DNA from: Sediminicoccus sp. KRV36
Lineage (GTDB): Bacteria > Pseudomonadota > Alphaproteobacteria > Acetobacterales > Acetobacteraceae
Direction: 5' to 3'
Assembly: GCF_023243115.1 (NCBI RefSeq)
Contig: NZ_CP085081.1
Coordinates: 2,790,001 to 2,854,000 of the forward strand
Length of the DNA stretch: 64,000 bases
Within the stretch, counting starts at the first letter, position 1; every line of letters starts with the position of its first letter. Under the pieces are notes generated by a model, which had not been told where the DNA came from, made no database searches, and was given only the letters and a program-made list of their open reading frames with translations. Positions 28,698-36,501 of the stretch are shown one piece after another. Position numbers and translations under genes: made by a program.

Positions 28698-29474
28698 TCA
28701 ACCCGCCCTGGCCAGAACCCAGGCCAGCGCCACCGGCAGCGCCGCCAGCGCGAGCAGAAGCGCCGTGGCCCGCCAACCCTTGAGGCGCGCGCCAAGCCGG
28801 CCGCCCAGCATCAAAGGCGCCACGGGTGCCAGTGCCGCCGCCCAATCCGCCGGCGCCCCCCGCGCGAGAATGGGGCCCGCGACCAAGGCCGCCAGCAGCA
28901 TGGCAAAGGGCAGCCTGGCCGCATCCGCCATCACCGCGCCCCCGGCCAATTGCTGGCCAAGCGCCGCAGCCAGCAGGATCATCGCCAGCATCACCCAGGG
29001 GCCGGCAAGGCCCGACGCCAGGAGCCCCGCGAACAGCGCGGCCGCGGCCAATACCCCGCGCCAGGGCGCCGCAACCTCCAGCAGGAGCACGGGAACCAGC
29101 AGGGAGAGCGCCAGCATGACGGAAGCCGCGCGCAGCAGATCAGCCTCGGTCAGGGGGGCGCCGGCCATCCACCACGCGGTAAAGCCCGCACCGCCCAGCG
29201 CGAGGCTGAACAGCAGCAAGCCCCGCCGGCCCGAGGCCAGGGGGGCTGCCATCAGCAACCCCGCCAGCGCCAGCATCGGCAGCCGCTCGGCCAATTGCCG
29301 CGGCGAGGCATTCACCACCCCAAGCAGGAGCGTGACGCCAAGCAGCGCGGCCAGGGCAAGCCCCAGCCCCGCCGTCGCCGGCCGCTTGCGCCAGCGGAAC
29401 AGCCCGGCCCAGAGCAGCGCCAGGGCAAGGGCGGCCAGTGCGGCGGTGGCTTCAATCATCGAATCGGGCAGCAT
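28698..29474 (-). CDS. Polytopic membrane protein, unknown
   Basis: Protein of 258 residues made almost entirely of hydrophobic Ala/Leu-rich helices, about eight transmembrane segments, with short basic loops ('FRWRKRPAT', 'ASGRRGLLL', 'RLGARLKGWR'). I recognise no family. It is divergent from the cytochrome b gene (67 bases apart) and lies 76 bases beyond the molybdenum hydroxylase start, in the same direction. The opposite strand also shows a long open frame, but the membrane pattern here is far more protein-like. Confidence 0.6.
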   Translation of the reverse strand: MLPDSMIEATAALAALALALLWAGLFRWRKRPATAGLGLALAALLGVTLLLGVVNASPRQLAERLPMLALAGLLMAAPLASGRRGLLLFSLALGGAGFTAWWMAGAPLTEADLLRAASVMLALSLLVPVLLLEVAAPWRGVLAAAALFAGLLASGLAGPWVMLAMILLAAALGQQLAGGAVMADAARLPFAMLLAALVAGPILARGAPADWAAALAPVAPLMLGGRLGARLKGWRATALLLALAALPVALAWVLARAG

Positions 29475-29541
29475 CTGGCGCAGCTTGCCTCACTCCCCCC
29501 TTGGGAAGCTATGCTGCATCGCGGAACGGAAAGGTTGCGGC

Positions 29542-30216
29542 ATGTCGGAAACGCGCGTGAAGGAAACCCGGGTCAAGATCTGGGATGGCTGGGTGCGGCT
29601 GGTGCATTGGTCCATCGTCATCCTGATCCCGGTTTCCTACCTCACGGCCCGTTCGCACAACATGGATTGGCACATGCGCAGCGGCTACACGCTGCTGACG
29701 CTTGTGATCTTCCGCATCCTCTGGGGCCTCGTCGGCTCCGAGCCCGCGCGCTTCATGACCTTCCTGCGCTCGCCCTTCGCGGCGCTGGCGCATCTGCGGC
29801 ATGTGAAGCGGGCGCCGGGGCCGGACCGGGAACTCACCCACAACCCGGCCGGCGGCTGGATGGTGGTGGTGATCCTGAGCGTGCTGCTGACCCAGGCGGT
29901 GACGGGCCTTTTCACCGATGATCAGATCTTCACCCGCGGCCCCCTGGCGGGCCTGGTCAGCGGCGCCTGGAGCGACCGAGCGGGCTTCATCCATATCCGC
30001 CTGATCAATGTGATCGGCATCGTCATTGTCCTGCATATCGCGGCCGTCATCTGGTACCGCGTCAGCCTGGGGCATGATCTGGTGCAGGCGATGATGATCG
30101 GCACCAAGCCCATGCCCCAGGGGACGACGCCGCCCAGGATGGGGCATCCAGTGCTGGCCCTCGCGCTGCTCGGCGCCAGTGCCGGGCTGGTGAACTGGAT
30201 CTCGCGCTTCGGTTAG
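29542..30216 (+). CDS. Cytochrome b561/Ni-Fe-hydrogenase-type membrane cytochrome b
   Basis: Protein of 224 residues from the ATG at 29542, with four hydrophobic helices. Candidate haem ligands are H22 ('VRLVHWS'), H44 ('WHMRSGYT'), H151 ('FIHIRLINV') and H165 ('VLHIAAVIW'), matching the b-type cytochrome family that passes electrons between quinone and soluble partners. No hydrogenase or other redox partner gene is adjacent, so the donor and acceptor are unknown. A long upstream open extension is an artefact of the opposing membrane-protein gene. Confidence 0.85.
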   Translation: MSETRVKETRVKIWDGWVRLVHWSIVILIPVSYLTARSHNMDWHMRSGYTLLTLVIFRILWGLVGSEPARFMTFLRSPFAALAHLRHVKRAPGPDRELTHNPAGGWMVVVILSVLLTQAVTGLFTDDQIFTRGPLAGLVSGAWSDRAGFIHIRLINVIGIVIVLHIAAVIWYRVSLGHDLVQAMMIGTKPMPQGTTPPRMGHPVLALALLGASAGLVNWISRFG

Positions 30217-30243
30217 CGGGCTGTGGCGCCACATGGGCGCAGC

Positions 30244-30305
30244 GGGGAGCCCGAGGGGCCAGCCCCTCGGGCTCCCCGGCAGGAAACTCGTTTCCTGCAC
30301 CTTCG
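30244..30305 (-). repeat. Modular hairpin repeat, copy A
   Basis: Two adjacent perfect hairpins: GGGGAGCCCGAGGGGC (30244-30259) with GCCCCTCGGGCTCCCC (30262-30277), loop CA; then GCAGGAAAC (30279-30287) with GTTTCCTGC (30290-30298), loop TC; then ACCTTCG. Read on the minus strand, it aligns almost without gaps to copy B at 33684-33740, differing mostly in loops. It probably also terminates the convergent genes ending at 30216 and 30454. Confidence 0.8.
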
Positions 30306-30453
30306 TCAGGGGATGTGCGCAACCGAAATTCCCAGAAACTGGGCTTCCTGGTGGGGTTGACCGCAGAGCGGAGACAAGGCAAGAGGGCAAATCCCTCTCG
30401 CTTCCTGGCCTTCCTCAACAACCTCCGGAGGGCCGAGCCAGCCGTCCAGCGCC

Positions 30454-31728
30454 CTACGCCGCCAGTGCCCAGCCCGTCCTGCAGGCGGTCAGCGTGCTTT
30501 GCACCGAGGGCGGCATGGCGATGGGCATCGGGTTGGTCAGGCTGCCGGCGCCATTCACATTGGGCACCGCCATGCCGAGCAACCGGCCGCATTCCTGCAG
30601 GATTTCCCGCAAGCGCGCCTTGGTCAGGCCCTGCGTGGTCAACAGCGCCGTCAGATGCAGGTTCAGCGCGGTCTTCCTGGCCCCCGTCACGGCCGGCATG
30701 GCGAGCACATCCTTCAACGCATAGATCAGCGCCCGCTGGTCATCGCCGGCGCGCATCACCGGCAGCACGGGCGATGGGGTAAAATCCAGCTCCGTCTCGG
30801 TGAAGTTCTCGGCAAGGCCTTGCAGCCAGGTCCAGCCATCCTGCAGGTCCACCAGCATGGCCTCGGCCTTGGGCTTGGGGCCGGCCACCATATCGGGCCA
30901 TTTGCGCGTCCCGCAGGGCGAGAAATCTTCGCTGATCGCCTTCCAGTCATGCGGCACGAAGGTCTGCGAGGTAACATGGGGCGCCGAATTCTCGCAGCCC
31001 ACCATGATGCCGGCGCACTGCCCCACGTCCTTCGCATTGAAGTAGATGTAGAAGTGCCCGTGCGCGCCATCGGCCCGCACCACATTGCCGCTGAAGGGAT
31101 TGGTGTTGCCATCCCCGCCCAGCGCCACATTCACCCCGAAATGATTATGCTCTGAGATGTTCTTGAAGAAACCGCGCAGCCCGGTGGATTTGCCGCGCTT
31201 CTCCTCCATCCGGTAGCGCCGGCTGCCGATGATCGGAATGCCAGGCTCACGGTCCTTCAGCGCATGCGTCGCGGCGGAGCGGGTGATCAGGCGGCCGGCA
31301 GCGGCGACTTCGGCCGTCAGCCAGTTGAAGAAGGCCTGGCCTGCATTGTCATAGGCGGTCCGCACCGGCAACTGGATGATCAGCCGCCCGCCATGCGAGA
31401 GGAAGGCCCCCATGGGCAGGTTGTTGGCCTCGGCATCCGCCCAGGTGAACTGGCCCGAGCGGGTGTTCGTGTTGCACATCACGCCCGAGAGATAGAGCAC
31501 GCCGAACAGCTTCTTCAGGAAGGTCGCAATGCTGGGATCCCCGGGGCGCACCAGGGCGCCGCACCACATGGCAGCATCGAAGGTGAACTGGTCCGTCTCG
31601 GGCTTGCCCGTCCAGTAGCGGTCGAGATTGGCATAGGCTTCCGTCTTGCTGCGCGGCCGGCCCATGTTGAGCAGGCCGCTGGCGATGAGATTGCCGTAGT
31701 CGCGCACGCCATTGGTGATCTTGGGCAT
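30454..31728 (-). CDS. Unrecognised 424-residue protein
   Basis: I do not recognise the family. The start is ATG 31728, preceded by GGAGG five bases upstream; an in-frame ATG at 31740 overlaps that ribosome site. There is no signal peptide or membrane segment. The N-terminal half is Gly/Asn/aromatic-rich ('ITNGVRDYGNLIASGLLNM', 'SGVMCNTNTRSGQFTW'). A central His-rich section carries H194-N-H196 and H223-G-H225 ('GAHGHFYIYFNAKDVG'). The C-terminal ~100 residues look helical. Eight Cys are scattered without a clear CxxC. Codon use matches neighbours, so recent transfer is not obvious. It is divergent from an oligopeptide-type binding protein gene and flanked by inverted copies of a hairpin repeat. 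Confidence 0.75.
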   Translation of the reverse strand: MPKITNGVRDYGNLIASGLLNMGRPRSKTEAYANLDRYWTGKPETDQFTFDAAMWCGALVRPGDPSIATFLKKLFGVLYLSGVMCNTNTRSGQFTWADAEANNLPMGAFLSHGGRLIIQLPVRTAYDNAGQAFFNWLTAEVAAAGRLITRSAATHALKDREPGIPIIGSRRYRMEEKRGKSTGLRGFFKNISEHNHFGVNVALGGDGNTNPFSGNVVRADGAHGHFYIYFNAKDVGQCAGIMVGCENSAPHVTSQTFVPHDWKAISEDFSPCGTRKWPDMVAGPKPKAEAMLVDLQDGWTWLQGLAENFTETELDFTPSPVLPVMRAGDDQRALIYALKDVLAMPAVTGARKTALNLHLTALLTTQGLTKARLREILQECGRLLGMAVPNVNGAGSLTNPMPIAMPPSVQSTLTACRTGWALAA

Positions 31729-31972
31729 GTCGTCCTCCATGGGTTCGTTGCCGAGGCCAGGCGGCCGCAGGGCACCCAAACATGTAGCCAGATGGGCAGG
31801 CAGAAGAGAGCAGAGGTTTCCGATCGGCGCGACAGTCCGCACCGATCATTGACGATACGGAACAGCCTGGACCGCGACGAACGCCCCGGCAAGCGGCCCC
31901 TGCGTCCGGGGCGTGGGTCCTGGCCCCGCTTTTGCTAGGCGGCAGGCATCCAACAACCAGGATCTGCCCTGA

Positions 31973-33616
31973 ATGTCGTCCAACTCCTTTTCACGTCGCG
32001 ATCTTTTGGCCCTGACCGGGGCCGCCACCGCCGCCACCCTGCCCTTCTCCTGGGCGGATATGGAAGCGCATGCCCAAACAGCGGGCGGGGAACGCGTGCT
32101 GCGCTATGGAATTTCCATGGCCGATATCCCCCAGACCACCGGCCAGCCCGATCGCGGCGCCGGCGCCTACCAGTTCACCGGCCACACCCTCTATGATCCG
32201 CTGGTTGCCTGGGAGATGGACGTCTCGGACCGCCCGGGCAAGCTGGTTCCCGGCCTCGCCACCTCCTGGGAAGCGACTCCGTCGGACCGGACGAAGTGGG
32301 AGTTCCGCCTGCGCCCCGGCGTCACCTTCCATGATGGCTCGGCCTTCAACGCCGATGCGGTCATCTGGAATTTCGAGAAGGTGCTGAACGCCCAGGCGCC
32401 GCATTTCGATAATCGCCAAGCCGCCCAGGTCCGCCCGCGCCTGCCCTCCGTCGCGAGCTATCGCAAGATTGACGACATGACGGTGGAAGTGACCACCCGC
32501 GCGGTGGACAGCTTCTTCCCCTACCAGATGCTGTGGTTCCTGATATCCTCGCCCGCGCAATATGAGCGCCTGGGCCGCAGCTGGGATCGTTTCGCGCAGG
32601 AGCCCTCGGGCACCGGCCCCTTCCGCCTGGGCCGCCTCGTGCCGCGTGAGCGGGCCGAGCTGATCAAGAACCCGACCTACTGGAACCCGGCCCGGGCACC
32701 CAAGCTCGACCGCATCATCCTGATCGTCGCCCCCGAGACGGTGACGCGCACCAACGCCATCCTGACCAACCAGGTAGATATCATCGAGAGCCCCGCACCC
32801 GATCTCCTGCCGCGCCTGCGCCAGGCTGGGGTGCGGATCATCGAGAATGTCACCCCGCACGTCTGGAACTACCATCTCAGCCTCGCCGAGGGTTCGCCCT
32901 GGCGCGATGTCCGCCTGCGCCGCGCCGCCAACCTCGCCATCAACCGCGATGAAGTCGTGGCGCTGCTGGGTGGGCTGGCCAAGCCGGCGGTGGGCGTGGT
33001 GGACCCCTCCTCCCCCTGGTTCGGCAATCCGGAATTCCGCATCCGCTTCGATCCGGCCGAGGCGCGGCGCCTGCTGGCCGAGGCCGGCTTCTCCCGCACC
33101 AACCCGCTGCGCACGCGCTTCATCGTGCCGTCAGGCGGCTCGGGCCAGATGCTCTCCATGCCGATGAACGAGTATATCCAGTCCGCCTGGCGCGAGGTCG
33201 GCATCATCGTGGACTTCCAGGTGGTGGAGCTGGAGGTGCTCTACACAGCCTGGCGCCAGGGCGCGCTCGGCGAGATCAGCCGTGCGGGCAACATCACCGC
33301 CAACAACGTGGCGTATCTTACGAGCGACCCGCTCTATGCCTTCATCCGGTTCTTCCACTCGGACCAGATCGCGCCGCGCGGCGTGAATTACGGGCATTAT
33401 CGCGATGCGGATATGGACACCATCCTCAACGCCGCGATGAACAGCTTCGACGAGACGGAGCAGAACCGCCTGATGCAGCGCGCGCATGAGAAGGCGGTGA
33501 ATGAGGCGCTGTGGGTCTTCGTGGTGCATGACACGAACCCCAAGGCGGCGGGCCGAGCGGTGCGCGGCTATGTGCCGGCGCAGCATTGGTTCCAGGATCT
33601 GACCACGCTGGCTTGA
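31973..33616 (+). CDS. ABC transporter family 5 (DppA/OppA-type) solute-binding protein
   Basis: Protein of 547 residues. The N-terminus 'SRRDLLALTGAATAATLPFSWA' is a Tat-type signal (R8-R9). The mature protein has the family 5 opening 'DPLVAWEMDVSDRPGKLVPGLATSW' and 'WEFRLRPGVTFHDGSAFNADAVIWNFEKV', and later 'GTGPFRLGRLVPRERAELIKNPTYW'. Such proteins deliver peptides, nickel chelates or other medium-size solutes to ABC permeases. No Opp/Dpp permease or ATPase gene is adjacent, so transport partners are elsewhere. Ligand unknown. Confidence 0.9.
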   Translation: MSSNSFSRRDLLALTGAATAATLPFSWADMEAHAQTAGGERVLRYGISMADIPQTTGQPDRGAGAYQFTGHTLYDPLVAWEMDVSDRPGKLVPGLATSWEATPSDRTKWEFRLRPGVTFHDGSAFNADAVIWNFEKVLNAQAPHFDNRQAAQVRPRLPSVASYRKIDDMTVEVTTRAVDSFFPYQMLWFLISSPAQYERLGRSWDRFAQEPSGTGPFRLGRLVPRERAELIKNPTYWNPARAPKLDRIILIVAPETVTRTNAILTNQVDIIESPAPDLLPRLRQAGVRIIENVTPHVWNYHLSLAEGSPWRDVRLRRAANLAINRDEVVALLGGLAKPAVGVVDPSSPWFGNPEFRIRFDPAEARRLLAEAGFSRTNPLRTRFIVPSGGSGQMLSMPMNEYIQSAWREVGIIVDFQVVELEVLYTAWRQGALGEISRAGNITANNVAYLTSDPLYAFIRFFHSDQIAPRGVNYGHYRDADMDTILNAAMNSFDETEQNRLMQRAHEKAVNEALWVFVVHDTNPKAAGRAVRGYVPAQHWFQDLTTLA

Positions 33617-33624
33617 CCTGATGC

Positions 33625-33671
33625 GAGGGGGCTTTGCCCCCTCGACCCCCAGCAGGGGACTGGTCCCCTGC
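33625..33671. terminator. Two GC hairpins after the binding-protein gene
   Basis: GAGGGGGC/GCCCCCTC (33625-33632/33636-33643, loop TTT) and GCAGGGGAC/GTCCCCTGC (33652-33660/33663-33671, loop TG). They start eight bases after the stop codon and precede repeat copy B. With copy B this gap holds four perfect hairpins in 116 bases between two convergent genes. Confidence 0.6.
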
Positions 33672-33683
33672 ACCCCTGTCTAT

Positions 33684-33740
33684 CGAAGGTGCAGGAAACT
33701 AAGTTTCCTGCCGGGGAGCTTGAGGGGCAGAGCCCCTCAA
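33684..33740 (+). repeat. Modular hairpin repeat, copy B
   Basis: CGAAGGT, then hairpin GCAGGAAAC (33691-33699) / GTTTCCTGC (33703-33711) with loop TAA, then CGGGGAGC, then hairpin TTGAGGGGC (33720-33728) / GCCCCTCAA (33732-33740) with loop AGA. It matches copy A (30244-30305) in inverted orientation. The minus-strand TGA stop of the next gene (33739-33737) is formed by the right arm of the second hairpin. Confidence 0.8.
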
Positions 33741-34951
33741 TTGCTGCTGACGGCAGGCCCCAACCCGGCATTCTTCGCCGCAGGATGCCCCGGATTGCGG
33801 AACCGCAATTCGCCCTCCGGCGCGCAATCGCCCAGCGCGAAGAACTCCTGCCGCGTCGTGCAGGTCACGGCCACCACCAGCTTGGCCTCAGGCTCCGTCA
33901 GGAAGCGGCGGATGACGCCCTCCAGCTCCAGCGTATCGCGCAGCGCATTCCATTCGGCGGCTTCGAGGTCATCGAGGAAGACGGCGACGATGCCCGGCCG
34001 CTCACCGGAGAAGCGCGAGGTGGCCGCAGCCGCCGCGCGCCGCTTCACCGCCTGCGAAATCTCATTCTCGCGGCCGGCGCGGGCCGCCATCACCAGCACG
34101 CTGCCGCTGGAGGGATCGGCCGTCACCGCCAGATGGGCCTCCACCCCGAAGACTTCGCGCAGCCGGGCCGGCAAGGCGCGCTGCGGGTCGCTCGCCGCCT
34201 GCGCGCCGGCCAGCACCAGCGGGTCCAGCTTCAGCACGGCATCGGCGCTGGAATCCTGCCGCTTCTCGGCCGCCAGCATGGTGGTGATGCGGCTGTGCAA
34301 CTCGGAAAGCTGGGTCTGGTCCGTGACCCCCTCGGGCAGCGTCATCTTCAGGATGTAGCGGCCGGGATGGGCCGCGAGCCAGGTTTGCAGCTCGGGGTTC
34401 ACGCGGTCCACGAGGCGGGCCCAATCGCCCTTGAGCAACGGGCGCCCCTCCTCGGCCGAGACGGTTTCGCACACCACCTCAGCTGCGGCACCGTCGCGCT
34501 GGATCAGCAGGTCATAGGCCGTGCCGTGCAGCAAACCGTCGAAGGAGACCTGGAAGCCCCGCGCGCGCAGCAGCGCCGCGGTCCGGACCAGGTGGAACAG
34601 CGGCACCAGAGTCGCGTGGCCGGTCAGCCCCTCACCCACCAGCGCCCGCAGCCTTGCGCGCGGGCCCTCGGGGAGGGTCTTGGCCAAGTCGGCCGCTTCC
34701 CGCGCAAAAGCCAGCGCGCGGCGTTCGGCGCGGCCGGCCTTGGCCAGGAGTTCGGGCTTGGAGAGCCGGGCCAGAATCAGTTCCAGCGCGTGGCGCTGCT
34801 GCATCGCCCGCCCAGCCAGCGAACCCGGCTGCAGCCTGGTGCCCAGATCCGCCATGCGTTTCCGCCAGACCACGCCGCCCGCCAGGGCAACAAACGCCTT
34901 CAAGGCCGTCGGGTCCGTCTTGGGGTCCCACTGGGGGTCCGGATGGGGCAT
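33737..34951 (-). CDS. Unrecognised protein with restriction-endonuclease-like stretch
   Basis: Protein of 404 residues from the ATG at 34951; an open extension to 35026 has no clear ribosome site. No family is recognised with certainty. The N-terminal half is helical and basic. Around residues 155-190 the segment 'GFQVSFDGLLHGTAYDLLIQRDGAAAEVVCETVSAEEG' has the strand pattern of a PD-(D/E)xK nuclease-like core, but the usual ExK is replaced by 'EVVCET', so activity is doubtful. The C-terminal half is alpha/beta with 'GIVAVFLDDLEAAEW'. No signal peptide. It is convergent with the binding-protein gene and 81 bases upstream of aroC on the same strand. Confidence 0.7.
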   Translation of the reverse strand: MPHPDPQWDPKTDPTALKAFVALAGGVVWRKRMADLGTRLQPGSLAGRAMQQRHALELILARLSKPELLAKAGRAERRALAFAREAADLAKTLPEGPRARLRALVGEGLTGHATLVPLFHLVRTAALLRARGFQVSFDGLLHGTAYDLLIQRDGAAAEVVCETVSAEEGRPLLKGDWARLVDRVNPELQTWLAAHPGRYILKMTLPEGVTDQTQLSELHSRITTMLAAEKRQDSSADAVLKLDPLVLAGAQAASDPQRALPARLREVFGVEAHLAVTADPSSGSVLVMAARAGRENEISQAVKRRAAAAATSRFSGERPGIVAVFLDDLEAAEWNALRDTLELEGVIRRFLTEPEAKLVVAVTCTTRQEFFALGDCAPEGELRFRNPGHPAAKNAGLGPAVSSN

Positions 34952-35032
34952 GGGTTCTCGATGTGTTTCGTGCGCGAGGATGTCGCGCAACCCACAAAAC
35001 TTAGCGGTTTCGTTCCAGGACCTCAACGGGGT

Positions 35033-36151
35033 TTATCCGCGCGGAAGCCGCCCGATGACCGGCGCGCCCGGATTTTGCGCCCGATGTCGCAGCAGATGAT
35101 CCGCCAGCACGCAGGCGAGCATCGCCTCGCCCACCGGCACGGCGCGAATGCCCACGCAAGGGTCATGCCGGCCCTTGGTCAGGATATCGGTGTTGCGCCC
35201 CTCCTGCGTGACAGCCTGGCGTGGCGTGAGGATGGAGGAGGTCGGCTTCACGGCGAAGCGCGCCACGATGGGCTGGCCCGTGGAAATGCCGCCCAGCATG
35301 CCGCCCGCGTGATTGGCCAGGAATTCCACGCTCCCATCATTATTGCCCCCTTGGCGCATCCGCATCTCATCCGCGTTTTCCTCGCCCGAGAGTGCGGCCG
35401 CGGCGAAGCCATCGCCGATCTCGACACCCTTCACCGCGTTGATGGACATCAGCGCGCCCGCGATATCGGCGTCGAGCTTGCCGTAGATCGGCGCACCCAG
35501 CCCCACCGGCACGCCCTCGGCCTGGACCTCGATCACGGCGCCGATGGAGGAGCCGGATTTGCGCACGCCCGCCAGCAGGGATTCCCACCGGATGGCGGCA
35601 GCAGCATCAGGGCACCAGAATTCATTCTCGGTGGTTTGCGCCCAGTCCCAGGCGGCGCGGTCCACGCCATCGGCCCCGATCTGCACCAGGGCGCCGCGGA
35701 TGATGACCCCCTCGCCCAGGACCAGCCGCGCAATGGCGCCGGCGGCCACGCGCATCGCCGTCTCGCGCGCCGAGGCCCGGCCGCCGCCGCGATAATCGCG
35801 CACGCCATATTTCCACTCATAGGCGATATCGGCATGGCCGGGCCGGAAGGCCTGCGCGATCTCGCCGTAATCCTTGCTCCGCTGATCCTGGTTTTCGATC
35901 ATGAGCGCGATGGGCGTGCCCGTCGTGACGCCCTGGAACACGCCCGAGAGGATGCGGACCTGGTCCGGCTCCTGCCGCTGGGTCACATATTTGCCCGAGC
36001 CTGGACGGCGCTTGTCGAGGAAGGGCTGGATCCAGGCCTCGTCGAGCTTCAACCCGGGCGGGCAGCCATCCACGACGCAGCCGATGGCCGGGCCATGGGA
36101 CTCGCCCCAGGTGGTAACGCGAAAGAGGTGGCCGAAGCTGTTATGCGACAT
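35033..36151 (-). CDS. aroC: Chorismate synthase
   Basis: Protein of 372 residues from the ATG at 36151. AroC makes chorismate from EPSP using reduced FMN, the last shared step of aromatic amino-acid synthesis. Signature regions include '[28 protein letters not shown]' at the N-terminus, '[22 protein letters not shown]', and '[13 protein letters not shown]' near the C-terminus. In many alphaproteobacteria aroC neighbours fabI and pdxH. Here these lie 2.6 kb away, separated by three unrelated genes. Confidence 0.96.
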   Translation of the reverse strand: MSHNSFGHLFRVTTWGESHGPAIGCVVDGCPPGLKLDEAWIQPFLDKRRPGSGKYVTQRQEPDQVRILSGVFQGVTTGTPIALMIENQDQRSKDYGEIAQAFRPGHADIAYEWKYGVRDYRGGGRASARETAMRVAAGAIARLVLGEGVIIRGALVQIGADGVDRAAWDWAQTTENEFWCPDAAAAIRWESLLAGVRKSGSSIGAVIEVQAEGVPVGLGAPIYGKLDADIAGALMSINAVKGVEIGDGFAAAALSGEENADEMRMRQGGNNDGSVEFLANHAGGMLGGISTGQPIVARFAVKPTSSILTPRQAVTQEGRNTDILTKGRHDPCVGIRAVPVGEAMLACVLADHLLRHRAQNPGAPVIGRLPRG

Positions 36152-36201
36152 GGTGGAACCGCAACTAGCGCAGAGCCGCATGATGCGCCATCAGGCAAGC
36201 C

Positions 36202-36462
36202 ATGCGTTCCGCGCTGATCCTGCTTCTGGCCCTGGCCGCACCCGCCCAGGCGCAGGTGACGGAATTGTGCCGGCTTTACCCGCGCGATGGCGAACACGCC
36301 AATTGCGGGCTTTGCGGCGGCCCCGGCTGGCGCAAGGCGGATGGGCGCTGCGCCCGCTGGAGCGATGTGGGCGCACCGGATTGCCGGGCCCTGCGCCGCG
36401 AACTCAGCGATCCGGCACGTTGCGCGCAGCAGCGCGAAAGGGGCCGCAGCCCGGGGCGTTGA
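36202..36462 (+). CDS. Small Cys-rich secreted protein
   Basis: Protein of 86 residues with a clean Sec signal 'MRSALILLLALAAPAQA' (cleavage after residue 17). The mature ~69 residues contain six Cys, including 'NCGLCGG', suggesting disulfides or metal binding in the periplasm. The family is unrecognised. A weak AGGC ribosome site precedes the ATG. It is divergent from aroC and 39 bases before the antiporter gene. Confidence 0.5.
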   Translation: MRSALILLLALAAPAQAQVTELCRLYPRDGEHANCGLCGGPGWRKADGRCARWSDVGAPDCRALRRELSDPARCAQQRERGRSPGR

Positions 36463-36501
36463 CGCCATCGCGGCACGATCGGATGCGGGTTACGCTGCTT
36501 C

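Noticed and set aside
30454..31728. 'HNH' string in the 424-residue protein as a nuclease motif
   Set aside because: The H-N-H here is a contiguous tripeptide, not the spaced HNH nuclease signature; the flanking Cys/His zinc pattern is missing.
33625..33740. CRISPR-like array
   Set aside because: Four hairpins in a row, but units differ, spacing is irregular and no cas genes are present.
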